A DNA stretch of 64,000 nt, from NCBI GenBank assembly GCA_018114805.1, contig CP073042.1:4881501-4945500 (forward strand). The letters are read 5' to 3'. Below, in pieces: positions 37,462 to 46,448 of the stretch (within the stretch, counting starts at the first letter, position 1; each line of letters opens with the position of its first letter). A program made the translations under genes and the position numbers. Source of the stretch: Candidatus Streptomyces philanthi. GTDB taxonomy: Bacteria; Actinomycetota; Actinomycetes; Streptomycetales; Streptomycetaceae. A model generated the notes under the pieces. The model saw nothing but the letters and a program-made list of their open reading frames with translations, searched no databases and was not told where the DNA came from.

Positions 37462-37827
37462 CCCCGCCTCGGCGCGAGCGGGGTTTAGTACGGCCCTACG
37501 TCGTCACCGGCGGCCGGGCCTATCCGACCCGCAACACCTTCGACCTGGTCACGCTCGTCATCGCGCAGCACGACCGGCCGCTCAGCGAGCTGAACTCGGA
37601 GCAGCGGCGACTCGTGGAGCTGTGCCGGGGCGGCGCCCTGTCGGTGGCCGAGTCGCGGGACACCTGGAGTTGGCGGTCAGCGTCACCAAGGTGCTCCTCG
37701 GCGACCTCGTCGACAGCGGGCACATCGTCACCCGGGCCCCAAGGCCCAACTCCCCGAATCCCAGCTCTTGCAGGAGGTGCTCGATCTCTTGCAGGAGGTG
37801 CTCGATGGGCTCCGCGCCAGCCTCTGA
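37458..37827 (+). pseudogene. CvnC-type DUF742 protein, two frameshifts and a 7-residue duplication
   Basis: Starts MTPPRRERGLVRPYVVTGG, then RNTFDLVTLV and LCRGGALSVAE. Natural continuation GHLELAVSVTKVLLGDLVDS needs one extra G at about 37665 (GAGGTCGCG expected, GAGTCGCG present). A missing C in the run near 37737 again shifts the frame before KAQLPESQLLQEVLD. LLQEVLD then appears twice because of a 21-bp tandem duplication, and the protein ends GLRASL with TGA at 37825-37827. DUF742 proteins are winged-helix-like partners in the conservon complex. Confidence 0.75.
37765..37806 (+). repeat. Perfect 21-bp tandem duplication in the DUF742 gene
   Basis: CTCTTGCAGGAGGTGCTCGA plus T occurs at 37765-37785 and again at 37786-37806. 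In frame it repeats LLQEVLD near the C-terminus. Confidence 0.95.
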
Positions 37828-38409
37828 CGACGTCTACTTGCGGCAGACGATCCGCACCGCGGCCAAGCTCCTGGTCGTGGGCCACTTCGCGGTCGGCAAG
37901 ACCACGTTCGTCGGGTCCCTCTCGGAGATCAAGCCGCTGCGCACCGAGGAGACCATGACGCAGGCCGGCGCCCTGGTGGACGACCTGGCCGGGATCGACG
38001 GCAAGTCCACGACCACCGTCGCCATGGACTTCGGCCGGCTGACCCTCAGCGACCAACTCGTGCTCTACCTGTTCGGCGCCCCGGGCCAGAAGCGGTTCAC
38101 CCGCCTGTGGCAGGACATGACGCAGGGGGCGCTCGGCGCCCTGGTGCTCGCCGACACCCGCCGCCTCGACCAGTCCTTCGACGTCATGGGCCTGCTGGAG
38201 GAGCACGACCTGCCGTACGCGGTCGCCGTCAACCACTTTCGACGGCGCGCCCAGCTACGCCGAGGAGGAGATACGCGAGGCGCTCGACCTGCTGCCCGAC
38301 ACGCCGCTGGTCACCTGCGACTCCCGGGACCGCATCTCCTCCACCCACGCGCTGATCGCCCTCGTTGCAGTACCTCCAAGCCCGCAACGCGCACCAGATG
38401 CACTTCTGA
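37805..38409 (+). pseudogene. CvnD-type small GTPase, two one-base insertions in the C-terminal part
   Basis: Starts MGSAPASDDVYLRQT. G1 GHFAVGKTTFVG, switch region TTTVAMDFGRL, G3-like LFGAPGQKRF and G4-like AVNHFDG are visible, as in conservon Ras-like ATP/GTP-binding proteins. After NHF an extra T (about 38240) and later an extra G (about 38366) shift the frame; corrected, the protein continues REALDLLPDTPLVTCDSRDR and ends QYLQARNAHQMHF with TGA at 38407-38409. The start lies inside the DUF742 gene, overlapping it by 23 bases. Confidence 0.78.
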
Positions 38410-38636
38410 CCCCCGTCGCGGCGACCCTCCGGCGCCGGGCCGTCCGGCGGACGCGCACCCCCACCGCGCGCCCACCGCGGCGACCCACACCGTCGGCCCC
38501 GCACTGCGGCCACTCCCCCGCTGCTGCCCGTACCCGACCGCTCACCCCCCGCGTCCGCGCCGAGCGGTCGGCCGGCGCCGTCCACCGGTTCCCGCCCCCG
38601 TTCCACCCGCCCCTCCCGTTCCGATCAGGAGCACGA

Positions 38637-39930
38637 GTGATCTCTCACCCCGATGTCGGCACCGGGCCGCCGCCAGGCTGCCCCGCCCACACCGGCCGGC
38701 CCAGCGGCGAGCCGATCTACGGACCCGACTTCGCCACCGACCCGTCCGCCGCCTACGAACGGATGCGCCGCTTCGGCTCGGCGGCCCCGGTCCAGCTCGC
38801 CCCCGGCGTGGACGCCACGCTGGTCATCGGCTACCAGGTGGCCCTGAGCGTGCTGCGCAGCCCGGAGACCTTCGTCAAGGACCCGCGCCGCTGGCGGGCC
38901 CTGGCCGACGGCACGGTGCCGATGGACAGCCCGGTCGTGCCGATGATGATGTACCGGCCCAACTGCCTGTTCGCCGACGGCGAGGAACACCGCCGGCTGC
39001 GCCAGGCCGTCACCGACTCCCTGGAGTGCGTGGACCCCAACGCGCTGCGCGGTTACGTCGAGGAGAGCGCGGACACCCTCATCGACCGGTTCTGCGCGCG
39101 CGGCGAGGCGGACCTGCTGGTGGAGTACGCGCGGATCATCCCGATGCTCGTCTCCAACCACATGTTCGGCTGCCCGCCCGAGATCGGCGAGCGGCTGGTC
39201 GCCGGCATGTCCGGCATCTTCGACGGGATCAACCCCGAGCAGGCCAACGCCCAGCTCACCGAGGCGCTCGTCGAGCTGGTGGCGCTCAAGCGCGCCAAGC
39301 CGGGCGCGGACGTCATCTCCTGGATGAGGGCCCACCCCGCACAGCTGACCGACGAGGAGATGCTCCACCAGTTGGTGGTGCTCATGGGCGCGGGCACCGA
39401 GCCCGAGCAGAACCTGATCGCCAACGGGCTGCGGCTGCTGCTGTCCGACGACCGGTTCGCCGGCAGCCTGGCCGGCGGCAGCCTGCCGGTGGACGACGCC
39501 CTGGACGAGGTTCTGTGGACCGACCCGCCGATGGCCAACTACGCTGTCCACTACCCGGTGCACGACGTGGACCTGGACGGACTGCGGCTGCGCGAGGGCG
39601 AGCCGGCCGTCATCAGCTTCGCCGCCACCAACACCGACTCCTCCCTCGCCTCCGACCAGCGCGCGGGCAACCGCGCGCACCTGGCCTGGAGCGCCGGCCC
39701 GCACGCCTGCCCGGCGCAGAGCAGCGCCCGACTGGCCGCCTCGGTCGCCGTCGAGGAGCTGCTCGACCGGCTCCGGACATCGAACTCGCGACGCCTTGGA
39801 GTGGCGGCCGGGGCCGTTCCACCGCGCGCTCAGCGCCCTGCCCGTCCGCTTCCCGCTGGTCCCCGTGGGCACCTCGCACGCACCCGTCAGTTCAGCGCCC
39901 GCCACTTTCGACGCGACCTCTGGAGACACC
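38637..39930 (+). pseudogene. CvnE-type cytochrome P450, CYP157-like, frameshifted near the C-terminus
   Basis: GTG start. Conserved stretches include FADGEEHRRLRQAVTDSLE (helix C), GAGTEPEQNLIANGLRLLL (I-helix, without the usual acid-Thr pair) and heme loop AWSAGPHACPA with the Cys ligand. The K-helix reads DEVLW: the ExxR motif is absent, as described for the CYP157 family that belongs to conservons. After EELLDRL (about 39776) the natural end WRPGPFHRALSALPVRF lies in another frame; one missing C accounts for part of this. The exact stop is unclear. Confidence 0.75.
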
Positions 39931-39932
39931 TC

Positions 39933-41172
39933 ATGGAAGCCCAGTCCTGCCCCGTCGCCATCGACCCCACCGGCCGCGACATCCACGGGGAGGGAGCCCG
40001 GCTCCGCGCCCGGGGGCCGGCGACGCTGGTGGAACTCCCTGGCGGGGTGGGTGGCGTGGGCAGTGACACAGCAGGCCATGCTCAAGGACCTGCTGGCCGA
40101 CCCCCGCGTCTCCAAGGACCCGCGCCAGCACTGGCCCGCGTGGATCAACGGTGAGATATCCCAGGAGTGGCCGCTGTTCACCTGGGTCGCGGTGCAGAAC
40201 ATGTTCACCGCGTACGGCAGCGACCACATGCGGCTGCGCACGCTGGTCTCCAAGGCGTTCACGCTGCGCCGCTCCAACGCGCTGCGCCCGCGCATCGAAC
40301 AGATCACCACGGACCTGCTCGACGGGCTCGCCGACACCCCGCCGGGCGGCTTCGTGGACCTGCGCGAGGGCTACGCGTACCCGATCCCGATCCAGGTCAT
40401 CTGCGAGCTGTTCGGCGTCACGGACACCGGCATGCGCGATCGCCTGCACGCCTGCGTGGACTCCATCTTCCACACCTCGGCCGACCCCGAGGAGGTCACC
40501 CGCACCTACGCCGAGATCTACCAGTTGCTCGGCTAGCTGATCACCGCCAAGCGCGCCGCGCCCGCCGACGACATGACCAGCGGGCTGATCGCGGCCCGCG
40601 ACGAGGACGGCGACTCGCGGCTGAGCGAGCAGGAACTGCTCGACACCCTGCTGCTGATGCTCAGCGCCGGGCACGAGGCGACCGTCAACCTGCTCGACAA
40701 CGCGCTGCACGCGCTGCTCACCCACCCCAAGCAGCTCGCCCTCGTCCGCTCCGGCGAGGTGAGCTGGGACGACATCATCGACGAGACGCTGCGCGTCCAG
40801 GCCCCGGTGGCCAACCTCCCGCTGCGCTACGCGGTGGAGGACATCGAGCTGGCCGGGGTGACCATCCGCAAGGGCGAGGCCATCCTCGTCTCGTACGCCG
40901 CCGCCGGGCGCGACCCGGAGGTGCACGGCCCGGACGCCGACCAGTTCGACGCTACCCGGCCCAACAAGGACCACATCTCCTTCGGGCACCGCGTGCACTT
41001 CTGCGTGGGCATGTCGCTGGCCCGCCTGGAGGCGACCATCGCGCTGCCCGCGCTCTTCGAGCGCTACTCGGACGTGGAGCTGGCCGTGGCCCTGGAGGAA
41101 CTGCTCCCGGTGGACTCGTTCATCTCCAACGGCCACCGCGACCTCCCGGTGCGACTGCGCCGGCACCCCTAG
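39933..41172 (+). pseudogene. Second cytochrome P450 (CYP154-like), one frameshift and one in-frame TAG
   Basis: Starts MEAQSCPVAIDPTGRDIHGE. An extra G at about 40051 shifts the frame after ELPGGV; the rest continues VAWAVTQQAMLKDLLADP. At 40534-40536 a TAG interrupts AEIYQLLG / LITAKRAAPADDMTS, where homologs have Glu. Downstream, SAGHEATVNLLDN (I-helix), ETLR (K-helix ExxR) and the heme loop FGHRVHFCVG are intact. In S. coelicolor a CYP157 and a CYP154 gene also sit side by side in a conservon, which supports the assignment. The final stop is itself TAG. Confidence 0.82.
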
Positions 41173-41243
41173 GAAAGAGCAGGGGGACCGCCGTACGGGT
41201 GGCGGGTGGGCGGCCCGCGAGCCGACCGCCTACGATCCTCTGC

Positions 41244-43295
41244 GTGTCCAAACTGACCGACCTGCCAAAACGGATCTTGATCGGCAGGGCGCTGCGCAGC
41301 GACAAACTGGGTGAGACCCTTCTCCCCAAGCGCATCGCCCTGCCGGTCTTCGCCTCCGATCCGCTCTCCTCCGTCGCCTACGCGCCGGGCGAGGTCCTCC
41401 TCGTGCTATCGGTGGCAGGCGTGTCGGCCTACCACTTCAGCCCGTGGATCGCCGTCGCCGTCGTCGTGCTGATGTTCACGGTGGTCGCCTCGTACCGCCA
41501 GAACGTGCGCGCCTACCCGAGCGGCGGCGGGGACTACGAGGTGGCCAACACCAACCTCGGCCCCAAGGCCGGCCTCACCGTGGCCAGCGCCCTCCTGGTC
41601 GACTACGTCCTCACGGTCGCGGTGTCGATCTCCTCCGGCGTGGAGAACCTCGGCTCCGCGGTGCCGTTCGTCATCGAGCACAAGACGCTGTGCGCGGTGG
41701 GCACCATCGCGCTGCTGACGCTGATGAACCTGCGCGGCGTCAAGGAGTCGGGCAAGCTCTTCGCGATCCCCACCTACGTCTTTGTCGGGGGCGTCTTCCT
41801 GCTGATCGCCTGGGGCGCCTTCCGCGGCCTGGTGCTCGGCGACTCCATGCACGCGCCCACCTCCGACTACGAGATCCACGCGGAGAAGACCGGACTCGCC
41901 GGCTTCGCGCTGATCTTCCTGCTGCTGCGCGCGTTCTCCTCCGGCTGCGCGGCGCTCACCGGCGTCGAGGCCATCAGCAACGGCGTGCCCGCCTTCCGCA
42001 AGCCCAAGAGCAAGAACGCGGCCACCACGCTGCTGCTGATGGGCACCCTGGCGGTCACCATGTTCTGCGGCATCATCGGCCTGGCCATGGCCACCGACGT
42101 CAAGATGGCGGAGAACCCGGCCAAGGACCTGCTGCACGACGGCGAGCCAGTCGGCGCCGCCTTCACCCAGGACCCGGTCATCTCGCAGGTCGCGGCGGCC
42201 GTCTTCGGCGACGGGTCGTTCCTGTTCGTGGTGCTCGCCGCGGCGACCGCGCTCGTGCTGTTCCTGGCCGCCAACACCGCGTACAACGGCTTCCCGCTGC
42301 TCGGCTCGATCCTGGCCCAGGACCGCTACCTGCCGCGCCAGCTCCACACCCGCGGCGACCGCCTCGCCTTCTCCAACGGCATCGTGCTGCTGGCGCTCGC
42401 GGCGGCCATACTGGTCTACATCTACGGGGCCGACTCCACCAAGCTCATCCAGCTCTACATCGTCGGCGTCTTCGTGTCCTTCACGCTCAGCCAGATCGGC
42501 ATGGTCCGGCACTGGAACCGACACCTGGCCAGCGAGAAGGACCCGGCCAAGCGCCGCCACATGATCCGCTCCCGCGCGATCAACACCTTCGGCGCCTCCT
42601 TCACCGGCCTGGTCCTGATCGTGGTGCTGGTCACCAAGTTCACCCACGGCGCCTGGGTCGCCCTGCTCGGCATGGTCATCTTCTACGTGACGATGAGCGC
42701 GATCCGCCGCCACTACGACCGGGTCGCCGAGGAACTGGCCACCGACGAGGAGCCCGAGGACTCCGCGCGCCCCTCCCGGGTGCACTCCATCGTCCTCGTC
42801 TCCAAGATCCACAAGCCCACGCTGCGGGCCCTGGCCTACGCGAAGCTGATGCGCTCCGACCGGCTGGAGGCCCTGAGTATCAGCGTGGACCCGGCCGAGA
42901 CCAAGGCGCTCCAGGCCGAGTGGAGCGAGCGCGGCATCGACGTACCGCTGAAGATCCTCGACTCGCCCTACCGCGAGATCACCCGCCCGGTGATCGACTA
43001 CGTCAAGGGCCTGCGCCGGGAGAGCCCGCGCGAGGTGATCAGCGTCTACATCCCCGAGTACGTGGTCGGCCGCTGGTACGAGCAACTGCTGCACAACCAG
43101 AGCGCCCTGCGCCTCAAGGGCCGCCTGCTGTTCACCCCCGGCGTCATGGTCACCTCGGTCCCCTGGCAGCTCGACTCCTCCGAGGCGGCCAAGCTGCGGG
43201 CGCGCAAGCGCGCCGAGTGGAACCCGCCGGGGGCGGTACGCCGCGGCCCCGCGCCCCGCGCCTCGCGCCGCGAGAAGGCGGGCAGCGAGAAGTAG
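41244..43295 (+). CDS. APC-superfamily permease, KimA-like K+/H+ symporter
   Basis: 683 residues, GTG start. FASDPLSSVAYAPGEVLLVL in helix 1, about twelve helices to residue 490, then a cytoplasmic domain with HSIVLVSKIHKPTLRALAYA and PGVMVTSVPWQL. This layout (APC core plus a USP-like C-terminal domain) fits the KimA/YdaO group of high-affinity K+ symporters that bind c-di-AMP. In M. tuberculosis the homologous gene (Rv2690c) is adjacent to the two TrkA genes ceoBC, supporting a role with the TrkA pair upstream. Function is inferred, not proven. Ends with TAG. Confidence 0.83.
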   Translation: MSKLTDLPKRILIGRALRSDKLGETLLPKRIALPVFASDPLSSVAYAPGEVLLVLSVAGVSAYHFSPWIAVAVVVLMFTVVASYRQNVRAYPSGGGDYEVANTNLGPKAGLTVASALLVDYVLTVAVSISSGVENLGSAVPFVIEHKTLCAVGTIALLTLMNLRGVKESGKLFAIPTYVFVGGVFLLIAWGAFRGLVLGDSMHAPTSDYEIHAEKTGLAGFALIFLLLRAFSSGCAALTGVEAISNGVPAFRKPKSKNAATTLLLMGTLAVTMFCGIIGLAMATDVKMAENPAKDLLHDGEPVGAAFTQDPVISQVAAAVFGDGSFLFVVLAAATALVLFLAANTAYNGFPLLGSILAQDRYLPRQLHTRGDRLAFSNGIVLLALAAAILVYIYGADSTKLIQLYIVGVFVSFTLSQIGMVRHWNRHLASEKDPAKRRHMIRSRAINTFGASFTGLVLIVVLVTKFTHGAWVALLGMVIFYVTMSAIRRHYDRVAEELATDEEPEDSARPSRVHSIVLVSKIHKPTLRALAYAKLMRSDRLEALSISVDPAETKALQAEWSERGIDVPLKILDSPYREITRPVIDYVKGLRRESPREVISVYIPEYVVGRWYEQLLHNQSALRLKGRLLFTPGVMVTSVPWQLDSSEAAKLRARKRAEWNPPGAVRRGPAPRASRREKAGSEK

Positions 43296-43656
43296 CCACC
43301 CGGCGCCGGCGGCCACCCGACCCGGCGCGGCGGTGCCGGGCCGGACCAGCCGGCGCCGCCGCGCCGCGCGTGGGCGTTGCGTGGGCGTGGTCCGGGCCTG
43401 GCGTGGGGGTGGTCTGGGCGTGGTCCGGGTGTGACGAGGGGCCGGGCCTCGGTGGTGGGCGGCCGGAGCCGGCGCGGGCACGTAAACTGGTGAACTTGGC
43501 GTTCTTCCGCCGCCCCTCCAGCGGCTCCGGGTCACCCCGGAAACCGCCCCGGCGACCCGCTCGCCCCGCACCCGCCCACTCCGACCACCTCCTCCCCGCC
43601 CCGCCCGACCACGAGCCCGCCCCCCGTATTCCTCTCCCGTCAGGAGCCCGTCCGCC
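43296..43656 (+). promoter_or_regulatory. Intergenic region with degenerate GGGCGTGGT repeats
   Basis: 360 bases between the permease and the methyltransferase. From 43370 to 43435 units like GGGCGTGG and GGTCCGGG recur imperfectly. A GC-rich inverted repeat near 43305-43360 may be the permease terminator. The stretch near 43480-43500 is the least GC-rich and the likeliest promoter. No gene. Confidence 0.4.
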
Positions 43657-45090
43657 GTGACACACCGCACGAACCGTACGCACCGGCCGAGCGCGAGCCA
43701 CGCGCGGCAGCGAGCCGCCGGCGCCGACACCGGGCACGGGCGCGCCGCGGGCGCCGGCGAGCCCGCCTCGCTGGTCGGCGAGCGCTACGAGGTGGAGATC
43801 GGCCCCGTGGCGCACGGCGGGCACTGCGTCGCCCGGACCACCCTGCCCGGCGAGGAGCGCCCCCGGGTGCTGTTCGTCCGCCACACCCTGCCGGGGGAGC
43901 GGGTCGTGGCACAGGTCACCGAGGGCGACGCGGACTCCCGCTTCCAGCGGGCCGACGCAGTCGAGGTACTGGAGCCCTCGCCGGACCGGGTGCCGGCGCC
44001 CTGCCCGTTCTCCGGCCCCGGCGCCTGCGGCGGCTGCGACTGGCAACACGTGGCGCCGGGCGCGCAGCGCCGCCTGAAGGTCGAGGTGATCACCGAACAG
44101 CTCGCCAGGCTGGCCGGCCTCACCCTGCAGGAGGCGGGCTGGAACGGCACGGTCGAGCCGGCCCCCGGCGACAAGCTGCCCAAGGGCGAGGTGCCCGCGT
44201 GGCGCACCCGGGTGCAGTACGCGGTGGACCAGGACGGCTACGCCGGCCTGCGCCGCCACCGCTCGCACGAGGTCCAGCGCATCGACCGCTGCCTGATCGC
44301 TGCGCCCGGCGTCAGCGAACTGGGCATCGAGTCCCGCGAGTGGCCCGGCGCGGCCGGCGTGCAGGCCATCGCCGCCACCGGCTCGTCGGACCGGCAGGTC
44401 CTGGTGGAGCCGCAGCCGGGCGAGCGGCTGCCCATCGTGGAGCTGGACAAGCCGGTCTCGGTGCTGCGGATCGACGAGCACGACGGCGGGGTCCACCGCG
44501 TCCACGGCCGCGGCTTCGTCCGCGAACGCGCCGACGGCCGTACCTACCGCGTCGGCTCCGGCGGCTTCTGGCAGATCCACCCGAAGGCCCCCGACGTACT
44601 GGTCGAGGCCGTGATGCAGGGCCTGACCCCGCGCAAGGGCGAGATGGCGCTCGACCTGTACTGCGGGGTCGGCCTCTTCGCCGGCGCGATCGCCGAACGG
44701 GTCGGGGAACGCGGCGCCGTGCTCGGCATCGAGTCGGGCAAGCGCGCGGTCGAGGACGCCCGCCACAACCTGCGCGACCTGGAGCGCGTCCGCGTCGAAC
44801 ACGGCAAAGTCGAATCCGTGCTGCCGCGCACCGGCATCACGGAGGTCGACATCGTCGTCCTCGACCCGCCCCGCGCCGGCGCCGGCCAACAGACGGTGAC
44901 CCACCTCGCCTCCCTGTCCCCCCGCCGCATCGCCTACGTCGCCTGCGACCCAGCCGCCCTGGCCCGCGACCTCGCCTACTTCAAGGAAGCGGGCTACCGC
45001 CCGCGGTTCCTACGGGCGTTCGACCTGTTCCCGATGACGCAGCATGTGGAGTGCGTGGCCATCCTCGAACCGGCCGCGAAGGGCTCCTGA
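43657..45090 (+). CDS. TrmA/RumA-family RNA (uracil-5-)methyltransferase with TRAM domain
   Basis: 477 residues, GTG start. N-terminal TRAM domain (GERYEVEIGPVAHGGHCVAR), an iron-sulfur-type cysteine cluster CPFSGPGACGGCDWQH around 116-130, SAM-binding LDLYCGVGLFAGAIAERVG, DPPRAGAG and the catalytic region YVACDPAALARD. SAM-dependent, transfers methyl to C5 of uracil in rRNA or tRNA. It is the last conserved gene before the accessory region. Confidence 0.9.
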   Translation: MTHRTNRTHRPSASHARQRAAGADTGHGRAAGAGEPASLVGERYEVEIGPVAHGGHCVARTTLPGEERPRVLFVRHTLPGERVVAQVTEGDADSRFQRADAVEVLEPSPDRVPAPCPFSGPGACGGCDWQHVAPGAQRRLKVEVITEQLARLAGLTLQEAGWNGTVEPAPGDKLPKGEVPAWRTRVQYAVDQDGYAGLRRHRSHEVQRIDRCLIAAPGVSELGIESREWPGAAGVQAIAATGSSDRQVLVEPQPGERLPIVELDKPVSVLRIDEHDGGVHRVHGRGFVRERADGRTYRVGSGGFWQIHPKAPDVLVEAVMQGLTPRKGEMALDLYCGVGLFAGAIAERVGERGAVLGIESGKRAVEDARHNLRDLERVRVEHGKVESVLPRTGITEVDIVVLDPPRAGAGQQTVTHLASLSPRRIAYVACDPAALARDLAYFKEAGYRPRFLRAFDLFPMTQHVECVAILEPAAKGS

Positions 45091-45150
45091 ACTGCGATTT
45101 CACCTGTGCGCATTATGTGCGGTGTGGGCGTTACGGGCGATATCTTGACG

Positions 45151-45180
45151 CTCAAATGACGCTCGTGGCGCTCATTTGAG
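45151..45180. terminator. Inverted repeat downstream of the methyltransferase gene
   Basis: CTCAAATGA at 45151-45159 pairs with TCATTTGAG at 45172-45180; inner GC pairs extend the stem. Likely a terminator, although no T run follows. Confidence 0.45.
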
Positions 45181-45807
45181 GCTCGTTCTGATGAGTTGTC
45201 AGATATGTTGTGGCGCTGATCAGCTGGCCTGATGGCAAGTCCGCGAGGCCGGGGGCCGAAGATGTCTGGTGTGAAACAAGTCATGCTCAGCCGCATCAGC
45301 AGAGCGCCCAGTAGGTTCTGGTCTGCTGGTGGTACATGGGCCGCATCCGTCCTGACCAGGGAAAACGGGCGCCGAGCTATAAGCGACGTCGAGGCTGGCC
45401 CGTGAATGGCCCAAATCTTGGTCATCGTAGCCGTCTCTGAGGCGGGCTCGGCGGGAGCGTCAGCCGGTCGTGAAGGTCCTGAGGTTGCCGGCGCCCTGCT
45501 GGCTCACCCGAAACCTTCGCGGGATCGCCGCCGGTCCGGGCGTAAGCGTGAGGAGATCTTCTTGCAGTCGTCTACCGCACCCCGCCCACCAGGGGGTTCG
45601 CCTCTTGATGACGTTTTGACCTGCGCTAATGCGTATTTCAGGCTCTTTCAGAGCCGTACGGTCTTGTGCGGCCGATTGCCCCCAGTCGCTCCCCAGCGGG
45701 TTCAATCCTCCCCAGATTCTCCCCACCGGGTCTAGGGCGGGAGTGTCATAGGGAGGTACGGGCTCGCCTTGCGCTGTCACGTTGCGTGCAGATGAAACCT
45801 CGGGCGT
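45181..45807. other. Gene-free stretch of accessory DNA
   Basis: About 630 bases of ordinary GC with only short frames. I recognise no protein or RNA. The hairpin GGCTC TTTCA GAGCC near 45643 is the only clear structure. It marks the change from conserved chromosome to accessory DNA. Confidence 0.4.
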
Positions 45808-46018
45808 CAGAACACCTCTGCTCGCGCCGCGGAGCGGACCGATGACGCGACCGCAGTTGTCCTACGGCGGACGGAACACCTTTGCTCGCGCGGAGCGAAC
45901 ACACCCTCGGCAGGCCCGGAGTTCCGGGGGCCGGAACACCTCCGCTCTCGCGGAGCGAACGCGAAAACCACGACACCTGGGCGCGGTGCCGGGATACTTC
46001 CGCTCGCGCGGAGGTGTC
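45808..46018 (-). CRISPR. Short decayed CRISPR-like array, type I-E-like repeat, four repeat copies
   Basis: Repeat 2 (45872-45900) and repeat 3 (45932-45960) are 29 bases: on the plus strand CGGAACACCTYYGCTC, then a CG-rich centre, then GGAGCGAAC. Repeat 1 (45808-45839) is the same with a three-base insertion, and repeat 4 (45990-46018) is degenerate. Spacers are 29-32 bases, giving a period near 60-61. On the minus strand the repeat reads like actinobacterial type I-E repeats (CGCTCCGCGC, a small hairpin, ending GGTGTTCCG). No cas gene is in the window and no leader is evident, so this is an orphan or relict array. Confidence 0.6.
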
Positions 46019-46026
46019 CCGGCACC

Positions 46027-46446
46027 GTGAGCAACGTCGTTCCTGCCGAGGCACACGTCGAACTTGACGTGAGGGTGTCGGTTCCCGAGAAAGCCGTGCG
46101 AGTGGACGAGGAGCTGCGGGGTCTGACAGCCACCGTGCCGGGGACGGAGGTCTCGGTCACCGGCGGTCCGAGCCGGCCGCCGTTTCCGGCCACGTCGAGT
46201 GCCACGCTGTACGCGCGTGCGGCGGCTCTCGCCGACAGGCTCGGCCTCGGCCCGGTGGATGGGGTCGCGGTGGGCGGTGCTTCCGACGGCAACTTCACTG
46301 CCGCGGTGGGGTGCCCCACGCTCGACGGCCTGGGTGCCGTGGGCGGCGGAGCCCACGCCGAGGACGGGTATGTCGACATCGCGGCGATGCCCGAACGCGC
46401 GGCTCTGCTGGCCGAGCTGATCAACGGCCTGTGCGCGGTGGACTGA
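46027..46446 (+). pseudogene. C-terminal piece of an M20 family peptidase
   Basis: The 139-residue frame contains NVVPAEAHVELDVRVSVP (dimerisation-domain strand) and DGLGAVGGGAHAEDGYVDI then ALLAELI, the C-terminal metal-binding part of M20 carboxypeptidases. The N-terminal catalytic half is absent: the CRISPR-like repeats abut the fragment directly. GTG 46027 is only an apparent start. It cannot be an active peptidase. Confidence 0.7.
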
Positions 46447-46448
46447 CC

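Noticed and set aside
43370-43435. CRISPR or tandem-repeat array in the KimA-like/methyltransferase gap
   Set aside because: Units are 8-20 bases, imperfect and without constant spacing; simple GC-rich slippage sequence is enough.
45660-45720. Possible tRNA T-arm (GCGGGTTCAATCC)
   Set aside because: The flanking bases do not form a five-pair T-stem and no anticodon arm lies upstream at the right distance.
45406-45735. 109-residue frame after the methyltransferase
   Set aside because: No ribosome site, no domain pattern and no neighbour logic; treated as non-coding.
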